This document shows, piece by piece, positions 22,582 to 29,823 of a stretch of 48,669 bases of DNA. Under the pieces are notes generated by a model that saw nothing but the letters and a program-made list of their open reading frames with translations, was not told the DNA's origin and searched no databases. Position 1 is the stretch's first letter, and each line of letters opens with the position of its first letter. Source of the stretch: Streptomyces sp. CC53 (GTDB taxonomy: Bacteria; Actinomycetota; Actinomycetes; Streptomycetales; Streptomycetaceae); assembly GCF_001865245.1 (NCBI RefSeq), contig NZ_MKXB01000097.1, positions 1 to 48,669 of the forward strand, in the 5' to 3' direction. Both the position numbers and the translations under genes were made by a program.

Positions 22582-23201
22582 CAGGTCCTCCAGTCAGGTC
22601 CTGGACAGCCCCGGGGGCCTCATCCCTGGGGCTGTCGCGGTTGGTAGAGCCGGTGTCCACCGCGCTCTCCACCGCCCGCCGACCGATCCGAGGACCGAGC
22701 GGTGGGCGACTGGGCAGCGCGGGGCTGCGTGGTTCTGGTGGCGCGGCACCCGGTGTGACGGGTGCCGGATCTCGTAGAGACGCGGACCGCGGACCGCCGG
22801 GGAGATCCGTCCAGGCGGGTAAGGGCGGTGCAAGGTATGCCGCGTCGTTCTTTAACGTCGTGGGACTGTCGGCCCTCCGCACTCGCCACCAGTAATGAGC
22901 ACCTGGCTGGAGATAGCCCAGGCCACGCTGCGAGAGCGTGCCCGGCGGGTCAAAGCACGTGCCGACTGCCACCACCAGGGGTAATGGCGTCACACGACGG
23001 GTTTCCACTCACCTTCGGCCGGTGTGGTCACGGTCGGTACTGCGGTGGTGGATCACGCTGTGGAGTTCTCAAAGACCGGCCGCTTCCTTTCCAAGGCCCC
23101 CGGGATCGGGATTCCGGGCTTGGTCCGGGCGGATGGTGTCGGGAGTCGCTTCCGGCTCCCTCATCCGGCGCCGCCCTACGGGGGCGGTTCCGGGTGGGGG
23201 A
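22582..23201. other. gene-free stretch with hairpins
   Basis: About 620 bases between the 115-residue gene and the hairpin after the 133-residue gene. It holds a 9-base-arm hairpin at 22604-22636 (GACAGCCCC/GGGGCTGTC) just upstream of the ATG at 22581, and an 8-base-arm hairpin at 22745-22766 (GGCACCCG/CGGGTGCC). No frame here has both a ribosome site and family features. It may be a long leader or the remains of a lost gene. Confidence 0.45.
22604..22636 (-). promoter_or_regulatory. hairpin in the leader of the wbl cluster
   Basis: GACAGCCCC and GGGGCTGTC pair around a 15-base loop, ending 23 bases upstream of the start at 22581. It could attenuate read-through or affect translation. Confidence 0.4.
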
Positions 23202-23221
23202 GCCGGGTCCGAAGACCCGGC
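23202..23221 (-). terminator. small terminator hairpin
   Basis: Perfect 8-base arms GCCGGGTC/GACCCGGC with a CGAA tetraloop, 14 bases past the stop at 23236. Confidence 0.65.
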
Positions 23222-23235
23222 GGTGGTGCGGGAGG

Positions 23236-23637
23236 TCAGGCCGCGATCGGCAGGGGCGCCGCGGCGGCCAGCCGCGTGATGCGCAGCTGCGCGGCGTAGG
23301 GGAGGAGCACGTCGACCAGGCGCTCGCGCACCAGCTCGGTGATCGACGGGTCGGCCGCGAGGATGTCCTGCGCCGCTTCCCGCCGCGCCCCGGACTCCGC
23401 GATGACCTCGTTGCGCGCCTTGGTCTTGCCCTTCGTCACCGCGTCGGCGGCGTCCCACTTGGTCAGCTCGTCCGACGTCACCAGCCCGTACATCTCGAGC
23501 GGCGTGCCGAAAGCGATGTCCAGGTCGATGTCGGCGAAGTCGGGGAGCGGCACCTCCACCGCCTCCAGGAGCGCGAGCGTCTCAGCGTCGAAGTTCTCGG
23601 TGGCGAGGCTGGCGGCGGGGCGGCGGGTGACGTTCAT
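23236..23637 (-). CDS. hypothetical protein, first gene of the leftward operon, 133 aa
   Basis: Unrecognised. MNVTRRPAASLATENFDAET begins an acidic, helical protein with PLPDFADIDLDIAFGTPLEM and a C terminus ITELVRERLVDVLLPYAAQL. AAGGGAG precedes the ATG at 23637. It is divergent from the GntR gene across the TTCTAGAAGAC operator, so it is probably repressed by that regulator. A kil- or spread-like role is possible but unproven. Confidence 0.65.
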   Translation of the reverse strand: MNVTRRPAASLATENFDAETLALLEAVEVPLPDFADIDLDIAFGTPLEMYGLVTSDELTKWDAADAVTKGKTKARNEVIAESGARREAAQDILAADPSITELVRERLVDVLLPYAAQLRITRLAAAAPLPIAA

Positions 23638-23774
23638 GGGGGTGGAGCTCCCTTCAGTAGCGGTCCGCCGCAAGGGGCGGGATACGTCGATCAGGTGCAT
23701 TCGGGCAGGCGAAATAAGCGCCTTTTCGGCGTTCCTCCGGGTTCGGAGCGCCGCTGACGACTACGAGAATGGAA

Positions 23775-23806
23775 TCTTCTAGAAGACTTGTCAAGGTCTT
23801 CTAGAA
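23775..23806. promoter_or_regulatory. palindromic operator between divergent genes
   Basis: TTCTAGAAGAC (23777-23787) and GTCTTCTAGAA (23796-23806) form a perfect 11-base inverted repeat around 8 bases. The left half extends into a 12-base palindrome TCTTCTAGAAGA (23775-23786), so TCTTCTAGAA also occurs as a direct repeat 22 bp apart. A TTGACA box (minus strand) lies in the spacer and TAGAAT in the right arm. This is a likely binding site for the adjacent GntR protein. Confidence 0.75.
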
Positions 23807-23847
23807 TGCTGTTGACTGGATGGTGTTCCGACCAGGAAGGAGCTGCC

Positions 23848-24603
23848 GTGAATCCCGCAGCCCCCAAGACGCCACCAAAGTGGCGGCAGCTCGCCGACGA
23901 GATCGCAGCCCAGATCGCCAGCGGCGTGTACGCGCCTGGTGACCGGCTTCCCTCCGTCCAGGCCCAGGTCAGCGCAGGTAAGGGCGCTACCGCGACAGTC
24001 CATCGCGCATACCAAGCGCTGGAGGCCGAAGGACTCGTGCGCACCCTGCAGGGAAGCGGCACGACGGTCCTGGGCCCCGAGAGTGCGCCCTCGGGCACGA
24101 TCACCGGCGCAGCCCGCCTTGAGCGACTTCGTCGAACCGGACGAGCGCTCGCCCCGCGGGAGGACTACGTGAACTCGCGTTCCGTCCTTCGCTCCTGTGC
24201 AGACCCTGAGGTCGCGGACCTCCTCGGCATCGACCTCTACGACGAGGTGGTTCTGAGGAGCCGGACGTTCGTGCGGGACGACAAGCCCACTGCGCTCGCC
24301 CTGAACGTGATCCACATGCGAGCCCTGATCGCTCTCCCTGAGCTGCTCGACGCCGGCCCCATGGCGAAGTTCCGCCACGACCTGTACGCCGAACGCACGG
24401 GCAAGACCATCACTGCTGGCCCTGAGCGAAGCACCGCACGGCTGGCGTCCGATAACGAACTCAGCGAGTTCGGCATCGACGTGCCCCCGGACATCCCTGT
24501 ACCCGTGCTGGTGCTGCGAACCGTCTACTCCGACGAAGACGGTCCCCTGGAGGTCTGGGAGGACATCCTCCGCCCCGGCATGTGGCACAGCAGCAGAGCC
24601 TGA
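23848..24603 (+). CDS. GntR/HutC-family repressor (UTRA domain)
   Basis: A 251-residue regulator. The GTG start at 23848 follows GGAG. Residues about 8-75 are the GntR winged helix (WRQLADEIAAQIASGVYAPG, DRLPSVQAQ, TVHRAYQALEAEGLVRTLQG). Residues 95-245 match the UTRA effector-binding fold (LLGIDLYDEVVLRSRTFVRD, PVPVLVLRTVYSDEDGPLEV). On Streptomyces plasmids such proteins (KorSA, KorA, TraR types) repress tra/kil genes and themselves. The divergent position and the palindrome at 23775-23806 fit that role. The ligand is unknown. Confidence 0.9.
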   Translation: MNPAAPKTPPKWRQLADEIAAQIASGVYAPGDRLPSVQAQVSAGKGATATVHRAYQALEAEGLVRTLQGSGTTVLGPESAPSGTITGAARLERLRRTGRALAPREDYVNSRSVLRSCADPEVADLLGIDLYDEVVLRSRTFVRDDKPTALALNVIHMRALIALPELLDAGPMAKFRHDLYAERTGKTITAGPERSTARLASDNELSEFGIDVPPDIPVPVLVLRTVYSDEDGPLEVWEDILRPGMWHSSRA

Positions 24604-24623
24604 GCTCGTAACTCCAAGCACTG

Positions 24624-24658
24624 TGCCCCCCTCTCGACCAACTCGTCTTGTGGGGGCA
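24624..24658 (+). terminator. terminator hairpin after gntR
   Basis: TGCCCCC (24624-24630) pairs with GGGGGCA (24652-24658) across 21 bases, 21 bases past the stop. Confidence 0.5.
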
Positions 24659-24772
24659 ATCACACTCGCGGCGGAGGAAACGGAACATCACAGCGGCTTG
24701 TCGAAGCCTGTACGCAGGTCCATTCACGGGTTTTCAACATCCGCGTACACACGGGATTCGCGGCCCGAGCCC

Positions 24773-24785
24773 TAGGCTCGCGCCC
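24773..24785 (+). promoter_or_regulatory. candidate -10 for leaderless transcription
   Basis: TAGGCT at 24773-24778 lies seven bases before the ATG at 24786, and there is no Shine-Dalgarno sequence. A leaderless transcript is plausible. The -35 is not clear. Confidence 0.35.
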
Positions 24786-25823
24786 ATGACGATGGCGGAG
24801 GGGCAAAGGGTGGGGAAGCAGCGAGCAGGGTGGAGGCCGGACCGGCTGCGCGAGCAGCGGGAGGCCCACGGCCTGACCCTGGAGAAGGCCGGCGAGCGCC
24901 TCCGGGCAGTTGCCGAGCAGGCCAAGCTCAAGGGCATCCCCGCCGCGAATCCCCAGACCTTGTGGCAGCACGAACAGGGCGAGGTCTTCCCCGGACCTCA
25001 CTACCGACGCGCCTACTGCCTCCTCTACCGGGCCACCGAACCCGACTTGGGCTTCCGGGCCCCTCTGCCGGGTGAGGAGACGTCCTTCAAGCTCACGCCG
25101 ATGGACGACCGCCTCAATGGCTCGCACGTTTTGGCTGTTGAGCGCGCGATTCACCGCATCGCCCCGGGCTCGGAAGAGGCCGACCACTTCGACTTGCAGC
25201 AGCGGATCATCGACGCGTGGAAGCGCCGGCACACGGGCGGGGACCCGCACCGTCCGGTGCTCATTCTGGTCGGCGGGTTCGCCGGTTCCGGGAAGACGGA
25301 GCTCGCCCGCTTCTTCGTTCAGCTCACCGGCTGGCCGCTGCTCGACAAGGACCCGCTCACCCGCCCGCTCGTGGAGCGCCTCCTGGTCGCGCTGGGCGGC
25401 GACGCGAACGACAGGCACACCGAGCTCTACCGCGAGAAGGTCCGGCCGGTGGAGTACGACTGCTTGATGCAGTCGGCGATGGCCAACATCAAGTGCGGCA
25501 TCTCCACGGTGCTGACCGCGCCGTTCATCGCAGAGATGACGGACCCGGCCTGGATGCAGCGCCTGGCCAACCGCGCGGGCTCGATGGGTGTCGACGTCTT
25601 CCCGGTGTGGGTTCGCTGCGACGAGGAGTCGATGCGCGAGTACATCGGATTCCGCTCTGCGGCCCGGGACGCGTGGAAGCTCCAGCGGTGGGACGAGTAC
25701 ATGGCCACGATCGACCTGGACCTGCGCCCGGCGGTGCCGCACCTGGTTGTCGACAACCGGCTGGGGACCGCGGTGACGCTCGCGGACCAGGCCCGGCAGG
25801 CGATGGGGGCGATGTACGCGTGA
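24786..25823 (+). CDS. HTH domain fused to a P-loop kinase, 345 aa
   Basis: Residues about 15-75 resemble a Cro/CI-type helix-turn-helix (RPDRLREQREAHGLTLEKAG, then TLWQHEQGEVFPGPHYRRAY). From residue about 150 a P-loop kinase follows: VLILVGGFAGSGKTELARFF is Walker A; LDKDPLTRPLVERLLVALGG and VRCDEESMREYIGFRSAARD supply the acidic switch and arginine lid as in zeta/Pnk-type kinases. It could be a kinase that senses via or regulates through its DNA-binding domain. The stop overlaps the next GTG start (GTGA), so the two kinases are coupled. Confidence 0.75.
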   Translation: MTMAEGQRVGKQRAGWRPDRLREQREAHGLTLEKAGERLRAVAEQAKLKGIPAANPQTLWQHEQGEVFPGPHYRRAYCLLYRATEPDLGFRAPLPGEETSFKLTPMDDRLNGSHVLAVERAIHRIAPGSEEADHFDLQQRIIDAWKRRHTGGDPHRPVLILVGGFAGSGKTELARFFVQLTGWPLLDKDPLTRPLVERLLVALGGDANDRHTELYREKVRPVEYDCLMQSAMANIKCGISTVLTAPFIAEMTDPAWMQRLANRAGSMGVDVFPVWVRCDEESMREYIGFRSAARDAWKLQRWDEYMATIDLDLRPAVPHLVVDNRLGTAVTLADQARQAMGAMYA

Positions 25824-26389
25824 CCGGACGGCAGGGCGTGATCCTGTACGGCCCGCCGGCGGCGGGGAAGGACACCGTCACCGCCGCGCTCACCGAACTG
25901 CACGCGAAGTACGCGCAGTTCGCCCGGCTGAAGGTCGGGTCGGGCAAGTCGGCCGGCTACCGGATGGGCACCGCGGAGCAGCTGCACGAGCTGGAGGCTG
26001 CGGGCGACGTCGTCTACGCGAACACCAGGTACGGCAACACCTACGTGATCGACCGGCCCGGCGTCGACGCGGCGTTCGCGGCAGGGGTGCCCGTGGTGCA
26101 CCTCGGGCAGATCGACGGCATCCGCGCGCTGGTCGACGGCTACCCGGCCGACTGGTCGGTGGTGTTGCTGTGGTGCCCGCGCGAGGTGACCGAGCAGCGG
26201 TCTGCGGGGCGCGGCGACAGTGATACCGCAGCGCGCCTGGCGGCGTGGGACGCGACCCGCGAAGACCTGGACGCGCACCCGGGTATGACCTGGGACCTGA
26301 CCGTGGACACCACGGAGGCGGCCCCGCAGGACGCGGCTCGACTCATCGACCAGCTGCTGGCGCAGCGGGCGGGAGCGGCGTCGGCATGA
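25820..26389 (+). CDS. guanylate-kinase-like nucleotide kinase, 189 aa
   Basis: GTG start overlapping the upstream stop. The P-loop GVILYGPPAAGKDTVTAALT has Asp18 where S/T usually follows GK, although Thr19 is next. ANTRYGNTYVIDRPGVDAAF corresponds to the GMP-binding loop of guanylate kinases (NxYG), and VVHLGQIDGIRAL and VVLLWCPREVTEQRSAGRGD to the following strands and lid. It probably phosphorylates a nucleoside monophosphate or an analogue. It converges on the oxidoreductase gene, with seven bases between the stops. Confidence 0.75.
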   Translation: MTGRQGVILYGPPAAGKDTVTAALTELHAKYAQFARLKVGSGKSAGYRMGTAEQLHELEAAGDVVYANTRYGNTYVIDRPGVDAAFAAGVPVVHLGQIDGIRALVDGYPADWSVVLLWCPREVTEQRSAGRGDSDTAARLAAWDATREDLDAHPGMTWDLTVDTTEAAPQDAARLIDQLLAQRAGAASA

Positions 26390-26396
26390 GCGCGGG

Positions 26397-27236
26397 CTAC
26401 GGGTGGGCGAGTCGGTCCAGGGCGTCGGTGAGCGTGAGCGCGCTGTCGTCCTTGACCTCGTGCCACCGTGCCAGCGTGGACGCGGCCGCGCGCAGCATCT
26501 CGGGGGGAAGGCCGGCGGCCGCGAGGGCGTCGGCGGCTTCCTCGAGCTCCGGGCCCCAGCGCCAGGCGCGGGCCGCGGTCTTGGCGACGTACTGCGGCTC
26601 GGACAGGTACGAGTCAGTGCGCTTCGAGGCGACCTCGATGAGCTCTTGGTCGACGCCGTGCTCGCGCGCCATCCCGATCGCGAGCGCCACCAGCACCCGG
26701 CTCGTCTTCTGGAAACTGGCGTACGACAGCTTCAGCGCCGACGCCTTCCCGATCCCTGCGCCTAGCACCGCCGTCTGGACGGCGGTGCCCGCGAACAACG
26801 CCTCGATGCGCTCGGTCGCGGCGGTCGGGCCGGACAGGTACAGGGTCGGCGTCTTCCCGCGCACCGGCGGGGAGCCGACGACGCCACCGTCCACGACGGT
26901 CGCGCATGGTTCGAGCAGCCCGGCGATTCGCTGGACACGCTCGGGGCTGATGGCGTTCGCTTCCACGTACACCCCCGCGAAGCGGAGCCCGGCGGCGTCA
27001 CGAGCCAGGTCCTCGGCAGCGGCCGGCGGGCAGAGGCTGATGACGATGTCGCTGCGGTCCAGCAGTTCGGTCAGCGTCGCCACGGGCATCAGCCCGAACC
27101 GGGCGGCACGCTCCACCGAGGCGGTGCTGCGCCCGGTCTCGCACCACAGGACTGCGGCCGCGTTGGGCGCGGCGCAGGCGGCGACAGCGGCGCCCATGGT
27201 GCCGGGGTGGAGGATGCCGACGGTCGGCTGGTCCAC
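26397..27236 (-). CDS. NAD(P)-binding oxidoreductase of the 6PGDH/3HIBDH type (DUF1932)
   Basis: A 279-residue two-domain dehydrogenase. The Rossmann motif GILHPGTMGAAVA is at residues 7-19; DIVISLCPPAAAEDLARDAA follows the hydroxyisobutyrate-dehydrogenase pattern. The substrate-loop equivalent is VVDGGVVGSPP, and GIGKASALKLSYASFQKTSR carries the catalytic-lysine helix of the C-terminal DUF1932-type domain. Substrate unknown. It follows the HAD gene with four bases between them, so the two are an operon. Confidence 0.82.
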   Translation of the reverse strand: MDQPTVGILHPGTMGAAVAACAAPNAAAVLWCETGRSTASVERAARFGLMPVATLTELLDRSDIVISLCPPAAAEDLARDAAGLRFAGVYVEANAISPERVQRIAGLLEPCATVVDGGVVGSPPVRGKTPTLYLSGPTAATERIEALFAGTAVQTAVLGAGIGKASALKLSYASFQKTSRVLVALAIGMAREHGVDQELIEVASKRTDSYLSEPQYVAKTAARAWRWGPELEEAADALAAAGLPPEMLRAAASTLARWHEVKDDSALTLTDALDRLAHP

Positions 27237-27240
27237 GGTG

Positions 27241-27891
27241 CTACTCCAAGGTCTCGTTGAGCAGGATGGTGATGGCGTCGGTGACGTCGTCGACCACGTG
27301 GTGCGCGGCGGGGAGTCCCTCGGGCCAGGGGCGGCCGCGCAGCCAGATGGTGCGCAGACCGGCCTGGTGGCCGCCGCCGATGTCTCCGGTCGGGTCGTCG
27401 CCGATCATCCAGCCGCCGTCCGCGAGGCTGACGCCGCAACGGGTGGCCGCGAGTTCGAAGAGGCGGCGGTCCGGCTTGCGGATCTCCAGGTCGCCCGAGG
27501 CGGCGACGCCATCGACCAGGTCGGCGAGGCCGGTCCCGGCGAGTTTGGCGCGCTGGATGTCGCCGGCCCCGTTGGTGATGATGCCGATCGTCCAGGCGGC
27601 AGCGCGCAGGCAGGCCAGGCCCTCGAGGACCTCGGGGCGGCAGGTGACGGCGGCCGACATGAGGTCGACGTACTCCTGCCACAGGTCCGCGGCCGGCACC
27701 TCCAAGCCGAAGATTTCCCGCAGCCGAGCGAAGTCGGCGACGTTCGCACGGTCGACCAGCTCGGTGCGCAGCCACTGTTCGGCAGCAGGTGGAAGGGCAT
27801 GAGCGCGGCACATGCCAGTCACGGCATTGCTGAGTGCCGACTGCCGGTCGGCCAGCGTGCCGTCCAGGTCGAAAAGCGCGAGGCGGGACAT
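27241..27891 (-). CDS. HAD-superfamily hydrolase, 216 aa
   Basis: All four HAD motifs are visible: DLDGT with nucleophile D8 and D10, IITNGAG (motif II), the lysine in EIRKPDRRLFELA (motif III), and MIGDDPTGDIGGG (motif IV). The cap is alpha-helical (type C1), as in pyrimidine nucleotidase/phosphoglycolate-type enzymes. It should dephosphorylate a small molecule. MSRLALF at 27891 is chosen because it starts the first strand. With the two kinases opposite and the dehydrogenase after it, it suggests small-molecule or nucleotide metabolism. Confidence 0.85.
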   Translation of the reverse strand: MSRLALFDLDGTLADRQSALSNAVTGMCRAHALPPAAEQWLRTELVDRANVADFARLREIFGLEVPAADLWQEYVDLMSAAVTCRPEVLEGLACLRAAAWTIGIITNGAGDIQRAKLAGTGLADLVDGVAASGDLEIRKPDRRLFELAATRCGVSLADGGWMIGDDPTGDIGGGHQAGLRTIWLRGRPWPEGLPAAHHVVDDVTDAITILLNETLE

Positions 27892-28005
27892 AGGCACGGA
27901 CCCTATCGGGCGAGGCGCGCAACACAGTTCGCGGTAACAACGCATCCCGAACCTAGATCACGTGGTGTATCTTTTCACGATACGTTGCCTGAGATGGGGG
28001 CTGGA

Positions 28006-28272
28006 ATGCCGGATCCGATGCGTCGAATCGATGCGGTCGTGGATGCCGACACGCTTCCCCCGCCTCGCGTTCGACAGCAGCTGCGCCTCGCCGGGGGCCT
28101 CACTCAGGCGGAAGTCGCCGAGGTTATCGGTGTCAAGCGTGTCGCCGTCGCGCGGTGGGAGGCAGGACTCACCCAGCCCCACCGCAACAATCGCCTGAAG
28201 TACGCCGAACTCCTTCGCCGGCTAGCCGAGGAACACCCGGCCGCCGTACGGGAGGTGCCGGGTGAGGACTGA
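28006..28272 (+). CDS. XRE-family HTH regulator, 88 aa
   Basis: MPDPMRRIDAVVDADTLPPP precedes a clear helix-turn-helix: RQQLRLAGGLTQAEVAEVIG, VKRVAVARWEAGLTQPH. GGGGG lies before the ATG at 28006; an ATG at 27994 has no ribosome site. A GTATC...GATAC dyad at 27967-27983, just upstream, could be its operator. It borders the hairpin array at 28344-28601. Confidence 0.82.
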   Translation: MPDPMRRIDAVVDADTLPPPRVRQQLRLAGGLTQAEVAEVIGVKRVAVARWEAGLTQPHRNNRLKYAELLRRLAEEHPAAVREVPGED

Positions 28273-28343
28273 CCTCGCGCCCGATTTCGGGTACGCCGAC
28301 ACCGGCCTCGGAATCAAGGGGGTCGGGGTGACGTAGCGCCACC

Positions 28344-28601
28344 GGCCGCGCGCGCCAAATGAGTGGACGGCAATCCACTTCGGCCTCGCGCGGCCCTTCA
28401 CGCCGACCAAAAGTCGGCCGCCCAGTCCCCGGTTCCCGCCGGCCCTGGGCTCCAGCTCATCGAGCTGGGTCTTGCAATCCAACGCACCACCCGGTCCGCG
28501 AGGACCAAGCAGTAACCGCAGCGGCCCCCCGGCAAGGGGGCTTCTGCACCACACCACCGAAGTGGCAACTCGTTCCTCGGCCCCGGCAAGGGCCTTTGGA
28601 A
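28344..28601. ncRNA. candidate structured RNA: eight hairpins, three with the same CGGCAA loop
   Basis: Eight stems follow one another. Outer stem GGCCGCGCG/CGCGCGGCC (28344-28352/28387-28395) encloses AGTGGA-CGGCAA-TCCACT (28362-28379). Next are GCCGAC-CAAAA-GTCGGC (28402-28418), a CCCAG/CTGGG stem (28421-28449), CCAGCTC-ATC-GAGCTGG (28452-28468) and GGTCC-GCGA-GGACC (28493-28506). Then GCCCCC-CGGCAA-GGGGGC (28524-28541), extended by GCAG/CTGC. Then CCAC-CGAA-GTGG (28554-28565), and GGCCC-CGGCAA-GGGCC (28579-28594), extended by TTCC/GGAA to 28601. Identical hexaloops on unrelated stems argue for a functional RNA bound in its loops. The strand is undetermined: on the minus strand the loops read UUGCCG. 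Confidence 0.55.
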
Positions 28602-29215
28602 CACCCGTTCGAAGCACGCAAAGGAGAGAGGACTCGCCTCTGGTTCTTCGTCCGGTGCCCGCTCCTCACGGAGGGGGCGCCCCGCCCGTCCGATCTCCAG
28701 TGGAGGTCGGTCCTTGTTGATCTATATGGAAGGCGGTTAACGCCATAGTGCACGAGCTCCGGCCGACTTGTCAGGTCGACCACGACCAGGTCAGTACCCC
28801 CTCTGGGGTGATTACCGCAGGTTGTGGTGTCCCCTCCATGGGAATTGTGACGTACATCACACCCCTGGACTGTCACACGGGTACCTCCTGGTCGGCGGCC
28901 CGTCCGGCCTTCGGGATGAGCGCGGAGGCCGCATCGGTCGCCGCGCTGGACCACCACATCGACGACTTCATCGACAACTCCGTCGACGCCGCCCGCGGGG
29001 GTGCCTTCCCGTCTGACGGGACGGGTTCCAAGATCGTTGACCGCCGCGCGGGAGCGACGGGGGGTATCGGCACTCGCCGGGCCCTGTCCACAGGCCGACT
29101 GGTGCAGGGTCGGCGGGTGGATCACGAAACAGCAGCTCTGGCGGCTCCCGACAGGGGTGTCCGCTTTGGCGCGTACACCGGCCCGATGACAACACAGATG
29201 ACTCCGGCTCCCGGA
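28602..29215. other. gene-free stretch downstream of the hairpin array
   Basis: About 600 bases without a supportable gene. It contains a CRP-like palindrome at 28846-28861 and a weak open frame on the plus strand from about 28917 (MSAEAASVAALDHHIDDFID) with no ribosome site. It probably carries regulatory DNA for the divergent XRE and wHTH genes. Confidence 0.4.
28846..28861. promoter_or_regulatory. CRP-like palindrome TGTGA-N6-TCACA
   Basis: TGTGACGTACATCACA fits the classic Crp/Fnr-family half-site pattern exactly and is palindromic at 14 of 16 positions. Streptomyces Crp recognises related GTGAC-type dyads. It lies in gene-free DNA about 370 bases beyond the end of the 176-residue gene, so its target is unclear. 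Confidence 0.45.
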
Positions 29216-29746
29216 TCAGTCGGCGGTGACCTCCACCGGCGTGTCCGCTTTCTTCTCCACGAACACCCAGCGGTCGTTCCTGCCCGTTCCGGGTGGAACG
29301 GTCATCCACAGGGATCCGTCGTCGGCAATCAGGAGCACTCCCCGCGCGTGGAGAGTGTGCAGGTGCTCTCGCGCCTCTTCTGGTGGGATGCCCATGGTTT
29401 CGGCGAGGTCGGTCGCAAGGTCTGTCCGGACCACGAACTGATCGAGCTGGCGCGCGGCCATGATCGGAACGCGCGGTCCGTAGGTCCTGCGGTACTCCAG
29501 CACGAATCGCATACCGAGAGCCGCATCGGAGTCCGGCCCGAAGTCGTCGTTGACCTTACTCATCACCTCTTCGTCCGTACGGTTCGGCGTGTCCCACTCC
29601 CGGTAGTGGATGCCTGGCGGTTTGAGGTCGTAGAGGTACTGCGGACGGGCTGGCCTTACGGGGCGTGGGCCGATGCGTTGGGCTGCTGCGGCTCGGCGGG
29701 CGGCTTCGCCGGCGCGACGGGCGGCGGAGTTCTTCTTGGCTGCCAT
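29216..29746 (-). CDS. winged-helix-like hypothetical, 176 aa
   Basis: MAAKKNSAARRAGEAARRAA gives a basic N terminus. The C-terminal half, ARQLDQFVVRTDLATDLAET, MGIPPEEAREHLHTLHARGV, LLIADDGSLWMTVPPG, reads as a winged helix with a wing. It is divergent from the large HTH/zinc protein with 77 bases between their starts, so it may regulate it or share its operator. Start 29746 is preferred over the longer in-frame start for lack of conserved sequence upstream. Confidence 0.6.
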   Translation of the reverse strand: MAAKKNSAARRAGEAARRAAAAQRIGPRPVRPARPQYLYDLKPPGIHYREWDTPNRTDEEVMSKVNDDFGPDSDAALGMRFVLEYRRTYGPRVPIMAARQLDQFVVRTDLATDLAETMGIPPEEAREHLHTLHARGVLLIADDGSLWMTVPPGTGRNDRWVFVEKKADTPVEVTAD

Positions 29747-29823
29747 GTCCCGCACAACGATCGGGTCAGCAGCAGGTTCCCGTTCACCCCGGTGTCCCAC
29801 GTGGACGGGGGTGCGTTCCTGTG

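Noticed and set aside
22895..22984. A 29-codon ATG frame (MSTWLEIAQATLRERARRVK)
   Set aside because: No ribosome site and no family similarity; kept out despite a plausible helical composition.
22762..23757. A 331-codon plus-strand frame
   Set aside because: Overlaps the well-supported 133-residue minus gene, lacks a ribosome site and has low-complexity arginine/glycine composition.
28262..28336. A 24-codon GTG frame overlapping the XRE stop
   Set aside because: Coupled position is suggestive, but it is very short, has no features, and runs up to the hairpin element.
28344..28601. Group II intron, HEARO/omega RNA or retron RNA as an explanation of the hairpins
   Set aside because: No reverse transcriptase, IscB or HNH gene lies nearby, and the stem order does not match these RNAs as I know them.
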